Origin: Lysobacteraceae bacterium
GTDB taxonomy: Bacteria; Pseudomonadota; Gammaproteobacteria; Xanthomonadales; Xanthomonadaceae
Length of the DNA stretch: 32,050 bases
Assembly (NCBI GenBank): GCA_014879375.1
Contig: JACSSF010000040.1
Span: 1 to 32,050, forward strand
Direction of reading: 5' to 3'
The notes beneath the pieces were generated by a model. It saw only the letters and a list, made by a program, of their open reading frames with translations, had not been told where the DNA came from and searched no databases. Position numbers and translations under genes: made by a program. Position 1 is the stretch's first letter. Every line of letters starts with the position of its first letter. This document shows positions 1-9,023 of this stretch, piece by piece.

Positions 1-87
1 ACCATTCGCCGGCGTCGCGTGGCATCCATGGTTTCCCGTACACTTACCACCAGCTTTCATCCGAACAATCCCCCGGAGGGGTCACAC

Positions 88-327
88 ATGAGCAATATCG
101 AAGAGCGCGTCAAGAAGATCGTGGTTGAGCAACTGGGCGTGAAGGAAGACGACGTCACCAACAGCGCGTCGTTCGTTGACGATCTGGGCGCCGATTCGCT
201 TGATACCGTCGAGCTGGTCATGGCACTGGAAGAAGAGTTCGAGTGCGAGATCCCGGACGAAGATGCCGAGAAGATCACCAACGTGCAGCAGGCCATCGAT
301 TACGTGAAGGCTCACGTCAAGGCTTGA
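88..327 (+). CDS. acpP: Acyl carrier protein
   Basis: 79 aa [23 protein letters not shown]..., phosphopantetheine motif [20 protein letters not shown]; strong SD (GGAGGGG) before ATG 88. The ORF-track start at 19 is over-extended. Confidence 0.98.
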   Translation: MSNIEERVKKIVVEQLGVKEDDVTNSASFVDDLGADSLDTVELVMALEEEFECEIPDEDAEKITNVQQAIDYVKAHVKA

Positions 328-430
328 TCCTGCGTTCGCAGGCTTGACGCGCAGGGCCGCCTTGAGCGGCCTTGTGCATGTTTGAAGCCGCGACATCGAA
401 CCACGCAACACACGCATTACCGGAGCCCGC

Positions 431-1669
431 ATGTCCAAACGTCGCGTCGTCATCACCGGCCTCGGCATCCTTTCGCCGCTCGGCAACGACCTTGAATCCA
501 CCTGGGCCGGCATCAAGGCCGGGCGTTCGGGCATCGGCCCGATCACCCATTTCGATGCCAGCACCTTTCCAACCCGCATCGCCGGCGAGGTGAAGGATTT
601 CGATCCGGCCACGTTCATCAGTCCGAAGGACATCAAGAAGATGGACCCGTTCGTGCACTACGGCGTCGCCGCGGGGCTGATGGCGATCAAGGACGCCGGG
701 CTGGAAATCGCAGGCGACGACGCCGAGCGCATCGGCATCGCGGTCGGCGCGGGCATCGGTGGCCTGTCCGGCATCGAAGACACTACGCTGAAATACGCCA
801 ACGGCGGCGTGCGCAAGATCTCGCCCTTCTACGTGCCCAGCACGATCATCAACATGGTCTCCGGCCAGTTGTCGATCATGACCGGCGCCAAGGGCCCGAA
901 CATCGCCGCGGTCACCGCGTGCACCACGGCCACCCACAACATCGGCCTGGCCTACCGGATGATCCAGTACGGCGAAGCGGACGTGATGGTCTGCGGCGGC
1001 GCCGAATACGCCACCACGCCGACCGCGGTCGGCGGTTTCTGCGCGATGAAGGCGCTCTCCACCCGCAACGACGATCCGACGCGCGCCTCGCGCCCGTGGG
1101 ACGAAGGCCGCGACGGCTTCGTGATGGGCGATGGCGCCGGCGTGCTGGTGATCGAGGAATACGAACATGCGAAGGCGCGTGGCGCGCGCATCTATGCGGA
1201 AATCATCGGTTTCGGCATGAGCGGCGACGCCTACCACATGACCGCGCCGAGCGAGAGCGGCGAAGGCGCCGCGCGCTGCATGGTCAACGCGATGCGCGAT
1301 GCCGGCCTCAATGCCGGCGACATCGGTTACATCAACGCGCACGGCACGTCCACGCCTGCGGGCGACCTGGCCGAGACGATGGCGGTCAAGGCCGCGCTCG
1401 GCGAGGCCGCGAAGTCAGTGATGGTCAGCTCGACCAAGTCGATGACCGGGCATTTGCTCGGCGCGGCGGGTGGCGTGGAAGCCGTGTTCTCCGCGATGGC
1501 GCTGAAGGAAGGGGTGATTCCGCCGACGATCAACCTCGACCATCCATCCGAAGGCTGCGATTTGGACTACGTGCCACATACCGCGCGCGACGTGCAGGTG
1601 CATGTCGTGATGTCGAACTCCTTCGGCTTCGGCGGCACCAACGGCACGCTGGTGTTCCGTCGCGTCTGA
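431..1669 (+). CDS. fabF: Beta-ketoacyl-ACP synthase II
   Basis: [20 protein letters not shown]..., catalytic Cys in [54 protein letters not shown]; follows acpP. Confidence 0.98.
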   Translation: MSKRRVVITGLGILSPLGNDLESTWAGIKAGRSGIGPITHFDASTFPTRIAGEVKDFDPATFISPKDIKKMDPFVHYGVAAGLMAIKDAGLEIAGDDAERIGIAVGAGIGGLSGIEDTTLKYANGGVRKISPFYVPSTIINMVSGQLSIMTGAKGPNIAAVTACTTATHNIGLAYRMIQYGEADVMVCGGAEYATTPTAVGGFCAMKALSTRNDDPTRASRPWDEGRDGFVMGDGAGVLVIEEYEHAKARGARIYAEIIGFGMSGDAYHMTAPSESGEGAARCMVNAMRDAGLNAGDIGYINAHGTSTPAGDLAETMAVKAALGEAAKSVMVSSTKSMTGHLLGAAGGVEAVFSAMALKEGVIPPTINLDHPSEGCDLDYVPHTARDVQVHVVMSNSFGFGGTNGTLVFRRV

Positions 1670-1702
1670 GCACGAGCGCCGGCCAGCCCGGCGCCAAGCC
1701 CC

Positions 1703-3085
1703 ATGTTGATCGAATCCATCGCCACGCCGCTCGACCTTGCGGCGCTGCGACGCGTGGCGCCTGCACGTTACCCGTTGCTGGCGGTGTCGTCCGCCGCCGC
1801 GCTCGACGCATCCGCGCGCAAGCACGCGCGCTGGGACTTGCTGCTCGCGACCAATGGCGAGGGCTTCGTGCGCGAAGCCGACGGCCCGTTGCGCGATCTG
1901 TCCGGCAAAACGCTGGCAGGCGGATTCCTCGATCACCTCGAACAGGTTTGGCAGGCGCATCGCCTGCCGCATCGTGATGCGAACAGGGCGGTCGATGCGC
2001 TGCCGTTTCGCGGTGGCTGGGCGCTCCATCTTGGCTATGAGTTGGTGCAGGAAGTCGAGCCGATCCTGGATCTGCCACGCGCCGCAGGACGTCTGCCGAT
2101 GGCGGCGGCCCTGCGCTGCCCGGTGGCGGTGCTGCATGACCACGCGACTGGCGACGTGCTGCTGATGTCGGAAGCGGGTGCGGAAGAGTTGCGCGATGCG
2201 GTGCTGGCCGATATCGCTGCGGTCGCGGCATTGCAGGATTTGCCGGAATGGCAGCCACCCACATCGATGGAGGAAGACGCGCCGGCACGTTTCACCGACG
2301 GCGTGCGGCGCGTGCTTGACTACCTCGCCGCCGGCGACGTGTTCCAGGTGAACCTGTCGCGTGCCTGGCAGGCGCGTTTCGACGCGCCGCTTGATCCCGC
2401 GATGCTGCATCGGCAACTGACGCAGGCCAATCCCGCGCCTTTCGCAGGCGTGTTCGCGTTTGAGGACTGGGCCGTGGTCAGCGCATCGCCCGAGCGCCTG
2501 GTGTCGATCCGCGGCGATGTCGCCGAAACCCGTCCCATTGCCGGTACCAGGCCGCGCATGGCGGGTGATGACGATGCCGGGCGCGTGCGCGAGCTGATCG
2601 GCCATCCCAAGGAGCGCGCCGAGCACGTGATGCTGGTCGACTTGGAGCGCAACGACCTGGGCCGGGTCTGCGTCGGCGGTAGCGTGGAGGTGGACGAGTT
2701 GATGACGGTGGAGAGCTACGCGCACGTGCATCACATCGTCAGCAACGTGCGTGGCGTGTTGCGCGACGATGCAAGCCCGGTCGACGTGATCCGCGCGACG
2801 TTCCCCGGCGGCACCATCACTGGCGCGCCGAAAGTGCGCTGCATGGAGCTCATCGCGGAGCTGGAGAACCTGGGTCGCAGCGCCTATACCGGGGCGATGG
2901 GCTGGCTGAACCGCGATGGCGATCTTGATCTCAACATCCTCATCCGCAGCGCGGAGGTCGAGGACGACATGCTGCGCTTCCGTACCGGCGCCGGCATCGT
3001 GATCGATTCCGATCCGGACAAGGAACTGGCCGAGACTCGCGCCAAGGCGCGCGGCATGTTGCGCGCGCTCGGGGTGGCGGGATGA
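1703..3085 (+). CDS. pabB: Aminodeoxychorismate synthase component I (chorismate-binding enzyme)
   Basis: Chorismate-binding fold motifs DVFQVNLSRAWQ, PIAGTRPRMAGDDD, LVDLERNDLGRVC, FPGGTITGAPKVRCMELI; directly coupled to pabC. Confidence 0.92.
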   Translation: MLIESIATPLDLAALRRVAPARYPLLAVSSAAALDASARKHARWDLLLATNGEGFVREADGPLRDLSGKTLAGGFLDHLEQVWQAHRLPHRDANRAVDALPFRGGWALHLGYELVQEVEPILDLPRAAGRLPMAAALRCPVAVLHDHATGDVLLMSEAGAEELRDAVLADIAAVAALQDLPEWQPPTSMEEDAPARFTDGVRRVLDYLAAGDVFQVNLSRAWQARFDAPLDPAMLHRQLTQANPAPFAGVFAFEDWAVVSASPERLVSIRGDVAETRPIAGTRPRMAGDDDAGRVRELIGHPKERAEHVMLVDLERNDLGRVCVGGSVEVDELMTVESYAHVHHIVSNVRGVLRDDASPVDVIRATFPGGTITGAPKVRCMELIAELENLGRSAYTGAMGWLNRDGDLDLNILIRSAEVEDDMLRFRTGAGIVIDSDPDKELAETRAKARGMLRALGVAG

Positions 3086-3900
3086 CGGTGCGGATGTTCC
3101 TGGGCAGTGAACCCGTGACGGCCGTCGCGCCGGATGATCGCGGCCTGGCGTATGGCGAATCCTTGTTCGAGACGATGCGCGCACATCGCGGCACGCTGCC
3201 GTGGTGGACGGCGCACATGGCAAGGTTGCGGCATGGCGCCGAACGCTTGGCGATGCCGTTGCCCGATGTTGCGCACATGCACGCGGCGGCACGGGAATTG
3301 CTGGATGGCGCGGATGGCGTGCTCAAGCTGCAGCTCACGCGTGGGGGTGGCGTACGCGGTTATGCGCCGGACATGGACGCACCACCGTTCTGGATGCTGT
3401 CGGTCCACTCGTTGCCGCCACATGCCGATGCTCTTGCAGTGATCTGGTGCGAGACGACATTGGCCTCGCAACCGCGTCTTGTCGGACTCAAGCACGGCAA
3501 CCGACTTGAGCAGGTTCTCGCCGCGACCGAAGTGCGCGCCGTGCAGGCCAACGAAGGTTTGATGCGCGACGCCGCGGGCAACGTGATCGCCGCGACATCC
3601 GCCAATCTCTTCGCCTTGATCGACGGACGATGGCAAACCCCGGCGCTGGATGCCTGCGGCGTGGCGGGCGTGATGCGCGGCTGGCTGCTGGCGCATGCCG
3701 ATGCGCAGGTCACGTCGCTTGCACCTGACGACATCGACGGCGCCGATGCGGTTTTCCTGTGCAACGCGGTGCGCGGTATCCTGCCAGTCCGACGGTTGGA
3801 CGCTCGCGTCTGGTCACAGGTCCGTCCGGAGATTCGCGCGCTGCAATCGGCGTTGGCGCAGGCGCATCCGGGATTCGACGCATCCATGGAGGCATCGTGA
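3082..3900 (+). CDS. pabC: Aminodeoxychorismate lyase (class IV PLP-dependent)
   Basis: DDRGLAYGESLFETMR, KLQLTRGGGVRGY, NEGLMRDAAGNVIAATSANLFALIDG, CGVAGVMRGWLL; ATGA overlap with pabB. Confidence 0.9.
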   Translation: MTVRMFLGSEPVTAVAPDDRGLAYGESLFETMRAHRGTLPWWTAHMARLRHGAERLAMPLPDVAHMHAAARELLDGADGVLKLQLTRGGGVRGYAPDMDAPPFWMLSVHSLPPHADALAVIWCETTLASQPRLVGLKHGNRLEQVLAATEVRAVQANEGLMRDAAGNVIAATSANLFALIDGRWQTPALDACGVAGVMRGWLLAHADAQVTSLAPDDIDGADAVFLCNAVRGILPVRRLDARVWSQVRPEIRALQSALAQAHPGFDASMEAS

Positions 3901-5084
3901 AAAAAACAGGTTGCCGCAGCGCCCTGACCACCGCGTTCCTGTTCCTCGTCTGCGTCGTGCTGGCGCTCGGCGTGGTCTGGCAGCGCGGCAAGCACTTTGC
4001 CGATGCGCCGATCCAGGGCCTTGCGCCGGATGCCTCGCTGGTGGTCGCGCGGGGCGATTCGTTCAAGACGGTGCTCGGCAAGATCCGCGCGGTGGGTATC
4101 GAGTCCGGCCATGACGTCGAATGGCAGGCATTGGCGAAATTGACCGGCGCCGCCGGCAGGATCCAGATCGGCGAGTACGCGCTGCCGGAGGGCATCACCC
4201 CGCGCCGGCTGTTGATCGACATGCGCGACGGCAAGGTGGTGAGTTATCGCTTCACGCTGGTGGAAGGCTGGAACATCCGCGACCTGCGCCGTGCGCTCGC
4301 CCGCGCATCCAACCTCAAGCAGGAAACCGCCGGTATGAGCAACGAGGCGCTGATGAAGGCGCTGGGCCACCCGGATCAGCATCCTGAAGGGCGCTTCCTG
4401 CCCGAGACCTACCAGTACAACCGCAGCGAAAGCGACCTGGGCGTGCTGAAGCGCGCCTACGCGGCGATGGAAAAGGCGCTGGACGAGACCTGGCAGGGCC
4501 GCGACCCGGAAACGCCGTTCAAGACGCAGTACGAGTTGCTGACCATGGCCTCGATCATCGAGAAGGAGACCGGGCTCGCCGAGGAACGCGCGCAGATCGC
4601 CGGCGTGTTTGATCGTCGCCTGAAGCTCGGCATGCGCCTGGAAACCGACCCGACCATCATCTACGGGCTGGGCGATGCCTACCAAGGCAACATCACCTGG
4701 GCGCACCTGCGCACCGACGGCCCGTACAACACGCGCACGCGCGCCGGCCTGCCGCCGACCCCGATCGCGATGCCCGGCCTTGCCTCGCTGCAGGCAGCGG
4801 CGCATCCGGCGCCGGGTGATGCGATCTTCTTCGTGGCGATGGGCGATGGCAGCGGCCGCAGCCGCTTTGCTTCCACCTATCCCGAACACCAGCGCAACGT
4901 GGCGGCTTATCTTGCGAATCGTCGTGCCGATGCACGCCGCGCCGACGAGCCCATGCGCGGCACCGTGACCGTGTCGCGCGATGGCGCGGTCGAAAGCGTG
5001 TCCGATGCCGAGCCGGCCGAGGGCGCGGCGCCCGCGCTGCCGGCCGAGCAGCCATTGCCTTCTGCAACGTCGCCCGCACGATGA
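3897..5084 (+). CDS. mltG: Endolytic murein transglycosylase (YceG/MltG)
   Basis: GTG start overlapping pabC stop (GTGA); N-terminal TM; ASIIEKETGLAEERAQIAGVFDRRL, METDPTIIYGLGDAY-like LETDPTIIYGLG, TYNTRTRAGLPPTPIAMPG-type motif; order pabC-mltG-tmk-holB. Confidence 0.94.
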   Translation: MKKTGCRSALTTAFLFLVCVVLALGVVWQRGKHFADAPIQGLAPDASLVVARGDSFKTVLGKIRAVGIESGHDVEWQALAKLTGAAGRIQIGEYALPEGITPRRLLIDMRDGKVVSYRFTLVEGWNIRDLRRALARASNLKQETAGMSNEALMKALGHPDQHPEGRFLPETYQYNRSESDLGVLKRAYAAMEKALDETWQGRDPETPFKTQYELLTMASIIEKETGLAEERAQIAGVFDRRLKLGMRLETDPTIIYGLGDAYQGNITWAHLRTDGPYNTRTRAGLPPTPIAMPGLASLQAAAHPAPGDAIFFVAMGDGSGRSRFASTYPEHQRNVAAYLANRRADARRADEPMRGTVTVSRDGAVESVSDAEPAEGAAPALPAEQPLPSATSPAR

Positions 5085-5716
5085 AGCCGCTGCAGACGTA
5101 TCCGCGCTTCGTCAGCATCGAAGGCGGCGAGGGCGCCGGCAAGAGCACGGTCATCAATGCCCTGCGCAGCGTGCTGGAAGCGCAAGGCGAGCGCGTGGTC
5201 AGCACTCGCGAACCGGGCGGCACGCCGCTGGCGGAGATGATCCGCGACCTGCTGCTGGACCCCGCGCATGAACCCGCCACGCCGGAAACCGAGACCCTGC
5301 TGATGTTCGCCGCGCGTGCCCAGCATGTGCGCGAAACCATCGTGCCTTCGCTTGAATCCGGTGCGTGGGTGCTGTGCGACCGCTTCACCGATTCGAGCTA
5401 CGCCTACCAGGGCGCCGGGCGTGGCGTGGATGCGGCGTTCATCGCCACGCTGGAGCGCGATTGCGTCGGCATCGTCCCGGCGCTGACCTTCCTGCTGGAT
5501 ATCGATGTCGCGGCAGGGCGTGCGCGCATGCACTCGCGCGGCGGCGCTCCGGATCGCATCGAACGCGAACGCGATGAATTCTTCCAGCGCGTGCGTGCAG
5601 GCTTCCTCCATCGCGCCGAGGCCGATCCACGGCGTTTCCGCGTCATCGATGCCGCCCAGCCGATGGATGTCGTGGCTGCGGCAGCGCTGTCCGCGCTCGA
5701 GGCATATCGCGCATGA
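5081..5716 (+). CDS. tmk: Thymidylate kinase
   Basis: P-loop EGGEGAGKST, DR(F)TDSSYAYQGAGRG, TREPGGTPLAE; ATGA overlap with mltG. Confidence 0.97.
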   Translation: MKPLQTYPRFVSIEGGEGAGKSTVINALRSVLEAQGERVVSTREPGGTPLAEMIRDLLLDPAHEPATPETETLLMFAARAQHVRETIVPSLESGAWVLCDRFTDSSYAYQGAGRGVDAAFIATLERDCVGIVPALTFLLDIDVAAGRARMHSRGGAPDRIERERDEFFQRVRAGFLHRAEADPRRFRVIDAAQPMDVVAAAALSALEAYRA

Positions 5717-6717
5717 GCGAAGTGCTCGCCCCGTGGCAGCAACGCGTGTACGACAAGGCCGCGGCCGCGTTGGATGCAGGACGCCTGCCGCATGGCCTGT
5801 TGTTCGCCGGGCCACAGCGCCTCGGCAAACGCGCCGTCGCGGAAAAACTGGCGATGCGTGCGTTGTGCATGGGGCACGCACCGGGCGAGGAAGCCTGCGG
5901 TCGATGCCGCAGCTGCCAGCTGTATTCATCGCGGAACCAGATGGATCCGGTCGAGACGCGGCCCGATGGCACGCTGGCGCATCCCGATGGCCATCCGGCG
6001 CATCCGGACGCGCGCTTCATCAGCTATGCCGTCAATGACAAGACCCACAAGATGCGCAGCGAAATCGTCATCGAGCAGATTCGCACGATGAGCGGCAAGC
6101 TGGCGCTGACCCCGCAGTACGGCGAGAACCAGGTCGCGATCATCGAGCCTGCCGACGCGATCAACCACGCCGCCTGCAACGCGCTGCTGAAGACGCTGGA
6201 AGAGCCACAGCCGGGGCGTTTTCTGTGGCTGGTGAGCGCGCAGCCCGCGCGTCTGCCCGCCACCATTCGTAGCCGCGTGCAGGTGCTGGAGTTCCGCCTG
6301 CCACCACGGGACGAGGCGCGTGCGTGGCTGGTTGCGCAGGGACACAAGGCGGCGCAGGCCGACGAAGCGCTCGCCATCGCGCGTGGCCATCCGGGCCTGG
6401 CCCACGAATGGCTGGAGCAGGGCGCGCTGGCCTTGCGCGCCGAGGTCGTCACCGATCTTGACCGGCTGACGCGGGACGATTCGGGCGCCGCGGGCATCGC
6501 CCAGCGCTGGGCCGGCGATGAAGACGTGGCATTGCGCCTGCGCTTTGCCGCCGACATCGCTGCCGAACGCGCGCGTGTGGCCGATGGCCACGACATTCGC
6601 CTCTTGGCTGCATGGTTCGACCAGGCCAATCGCACACGCGAGCTGCTGCGCACCACGGTTCGCGCGGAGCTGGCGATCCTCGACCTGCTGCTGGCCTGGC
6701 CGCGCCCACGCAGCTGA
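5713..6717 (+). CDS. holB: DNA polymerase III subunit delta'
   Basis: LLFAGPQRLGKRAVAEKLA, zinc-module CMGHAPGEEACGRCRSC, NALLKTLEEPQPGRFLWLVS, PATIRSRVQ; ATGA overlap with tmk. Confidence 0.95.
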   Translation: MSEVLAPWQQRVYDKAAAALDAGRLPHGLLFAGPQRLGKRAVAEKLAMRALCMGHAPGEEACGRCRSCQLYSSRNQMDPVETRPDGTLAHPDGHPAHPDARFISYAVNDKTHKMRSEIVIEQIRTMSGKLALTPQYGENQVAIIEPADAINHAACNALLKTLEEPQPGRFLWLVSAQPARLPATIRSRVQVLEFRLPPRDEARAWLVAQGHKAAQADEALAIARGHPGLAHEWLEQGALALRAEVVTDLDRLTRDDSGAAGIAQRWAGDEDVALRLRFAADIAAERARVADGHDIRLLAAWFDQANRTRELLRTTVRAELAILDLLLAWPRPRS

Positions 6718-6729
6718 AACATCCGGCGC

Positions 6730-6757
6730 GGAACTTCGCGTCGTCCGCCTTGTCACA
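6730..6757 (+). promoter_or_regulatory. Sigma-E-type promoter upstream of the TonB-like membrane gene
   Basis: GGAACTT-N16-TCACA in the holB-6783 intergenic region, same spacing as the rpoE promoter. Confidence 0.6.
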
Positions 6758-6782
6758 TCCGCATCGCCGCAGGGAAGCGCGC

Positions 6783-7436
6783 ATGCAAACGACGACAGGC
6801 CACGCATCGGGAAGGAAGATGTCGCAGGATGGCGGCAGGCTGTCATGGCCGGCGCTGCTGGTTTCGCTTGCCATCAACGGGCTGGTCTGGGGCGGGTTGG
6901 CACTGGTCTATCAACGCGCTTCGCGCGGAAGTGAGGATGTCGCATTGCCGCGCACGCCCATCGTCTGGCTGCAGCCGATCGCATCGCCGCCTCGGGACGT
7001 ACCGCTGCACCCACGGCCACGTGATTCGGGCGCCAGGGCGCTGCCATCGAAACGGTCGCCCGCGACATCGACCCGCCTGCTCGACATCGCGCCATCGCCG
7101 GCCGAGAACGTGCAGGCCGATGACGACTGGCATTCCGCGCAAAGGCCGGTCGATGCAGGCAAGCCAGGCAGCCAGGGCCCGATGTTTCCTGCCGATCCGC
7201 TGCAATTGCGCCGCGCCCAGCCGTTTCCTCCGGCCATCACGCGGCTCAAGATTCGTCTGCGCGAGGCTCGCGGGCTGGCATCGATCGCGCAGGCCAAGAC
7301 GTGTGGGGTCTTGTTGCGGCAATGGGAAGGCATGCGACTGAACGCGGCCATCGACCGGGTGCCGTTTGGTCTGGATCAACCCGCGGGCCGGGAGGTGGTC
7401 TGGCGCACGATGCAGGCGGAGGGCTGTCTGGATTGA
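6783..7436 (+). CDS. Uncharacterised single-pass membrane protein with TonB-like N-terminus and proline-rich periplasmic region
   Basis: TM segment LLVSLAINGLVWGGLALVY, then PIVWLQPIASPP and a Pro-rich linker; ATG 6783 preceded by AGGGAAG SD and by a sigma-E-like promoter. ORF-track start 6612 lies inside holB. Confidence 0.75.
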   Translation: MQTTTGHASGRKMSQDGGRLSWPALLVSLAINGLVWGGLALVYQRASRGSEDVALPRTPIVWLQPIASPPRDVPLHPRPRDSGARALPSKRSPATSTRLLDIAPSPAENVQADDDWHSAQRPVDAGKPGSQGPMFPADPLQLRRAQPFPPAITRLKIRLREARGLASIAQAKTCGVLLRQWEGMRLNAAIDRVPFGLDQPAGREVVWRTMQAEGCLD

Positions 7437-7479
7437 GCGCAGCAGGTATCCTCGTCCCAATCCCGCGCAGGAATTCCCG

Positions 7480-7839
7480 ATGACACCCCCTCCCGGCGGC
7501 ACCCGCCAGAGCATTCTCAACGTCAGCCTGCCCGACGAAGGCGCGCTCTACAGCGCCTACATGCCCTTCATCAAGGGCGGCGGGTTGTTCGCGCAGACGC
7601 CCAATCGCCTGCCGCTGGGCCAGCCGGTCTTCATGATGGTCACCTTGCCCGGCTCGTCGGAGAAACTGCCGGTCTCGGGCCGGGTGTGCTGGTTCACCCC
7701 GGTCGGCGCGCAGGGCAACCGGCCCGCGGGCGTCGGCGTGCAGTTCGACGACACCCCGGAGGGCTACCAGTTGAAGGCGAAGATCGAATCGTTGCTGGCC
7801 GGCCGCCTGGAAAGCGAGAAACCGACCTACACGATGTAA
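7480..7839 (+). CDS. pilZ: PilZ-domain protein (type IV pilus PilZ type)
   Basis: ILNVSLPDEGALYSAYMPFIKGGGLFAQTP...LPVSGRVCWFTPVGAQGNRPAGVGVQFDD; located downstream of holB; AGGA SD before ATG 7480. Confidence 0.87.
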   Translation: MTPPPGGTRQSILNVSLPDEGALYSAYMPFIKGGGLFAQTPNRLPLGQPVFMMVTLPGSSEKLPVSGRVCWFTPVGAQGNRPAGVGVQFDDTPEGYQLKAKIESLLAGRLESEKPTYTM

Positions 7840-7858
7840 GGCCGGGTTCCACGTTCGC

Positions 7859-8863
7859 TCAGAACTGCGGACGGTGCTCGGGGCCGGAGAAGCCGATCAC
7901 CAAGCCGCCCGGGCCGAAATTCATCATCCCGGTGATGCTCATCTGCACGAGGTGCAACTGGATGCCTTCGTTCTCGCATGCATGCTGCAAGCGGGAGAAG
8001 TCGAGGTTGTCCTTCACCTCTGCCAGCGGCCCGGCATAGGACACGACCACGTGCGGCACGTTGAGGCCGCGGCTGACTTGCTTCGCCACCAGCCCGAACA
8101 GGTTGCCCCAGGCTTCCTTGCGGCCACGGAACTTGCCGACGGCTGCGGTGTTGCCCTGCGCGACCTGGATCACCGGCTTGATGTCGAGTGCGCCACCCAG
8201 CAATGCACTGACCATGCCGATGCTCTTGTCCCCGCGCAGCCTGGATCGCGCACGGGCATAACCCAGGTCATCCGGGACGGCATAGGCATAGCTGCTGTCG
8301 ATGACCCGGTAGAGCGCATCGCGGATCTCGCGCGTATCCATGCCGGACTTCAGCATGTCGTGCAATGCCAGCGGGGCGATGCCGGAACCGGCGAACATCT
8401 GCTTGGTGTCGATGACGCGGAACTGGAAGGGCCGTGAGATATCCGCCGCCTGGCGCTGCGCACGGATGGTGCTGAGGGCCTGGATGCTGCCCTGGCTTGC
8501 CGCGTCGTAGATCGGGCTGCGGCTCTGGGTGATGGTCAGGCAGTAGACGGAATCGTAGTCCAGCGAAAAACGCTCGACGAAGAGCGCCTTCATCGCTTCG
8601 GCATCCAGTGGCACCGACTGGCCCGTCGCACCTTCGCCATTGGCGTTCTCGCGCATGTAGCGGCGGGTGGCCACCGGATCGTGCTGGTCCACGTAGGTGT
8701 GGGCGCCGATGCGGATCGGGATCGGGATCACCGCGACATCGGGGTCATTGAGGAATTCGTCGGGGACGTCACAAGAGGCATCGATCACGATGCCGACCCG
8801 TGCCTTCGCGATGCGCGGCTTGTCCTGGGCGGGGAAAGTCAGGGGGGTGACATCGGCAACCAT
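7859..8863 (-). CDS. DegV family (fatty-acid-binding FakB-like) protein
   Basis: VGIVIDASCDVPDEFL, SVYCLTITQSRSPIYDAASQ, C-terminal FGPGGLVIGFSG; ATG 8863 with GGAG SD. Confidence 0.9.
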   Translation of the reverse strand: MVADVTPLTFPAQDKPRIAKARVGIVIDASCDVPDEFLNDPDVAVIPIPIRIGAHTYVDQHDPVATRRYMRENANGEGATGQSVPLDAEAMKALFVERFSLDYDSVYCLTITQSRSPIYDAASQGSIQALSTIRAQRQAADISRPFQFRVIDTKQMFAGSGIAPLALHDMLKSGMDTREIRDALYRVIDSSYAYAVPDDLGYARARSRLRGDKSIGMVSALLGGALDIKPVIQVAQGNTAAVGKFRGRKEAWGNLFGLVAKQVSRGLNVPHVVVSYAGPLAEVKDNLDFSRLQHACENEGIQLHLVQMSITGMMNFGPGGLVIGFSGPEHRPQF

Positions 8864-9023
8864 CGACGGAACTCCATGTAAGTGATGTTCCGCGGATATA
8901 AGCACGGACCGTGCCAATAAATGAGACGCGGGTCACGCTTGCTGCGCCAGTGATCAGGGCCAACGCAGACAGGCTACATACGCCTGGGTATTCAAGGATC
9001 GCCGCTTTGATGCTCCCTTAATG

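Noticed and set aside
1676-1694. GCGCCGG-CCAGC-CCGGCGC hairpin between fabF and pabB considered as a terminator
   Set aside because: No T-tract, and such GC palindromes are common by chance in this composition.
1415-3292. 625-aa minus-strand ORF antisense to fabF-pabB-pabC
   Set aside because: Composition typical of antisense GC-rich frames; no recognisable domain.
8128-8134. Third GGAACTT (sigma-E -35-like) inside the degV-like gene
   Set aside because: No TCNGA-like -10 at 16-nt spacing (TTGCC instead) and it is intragenic.
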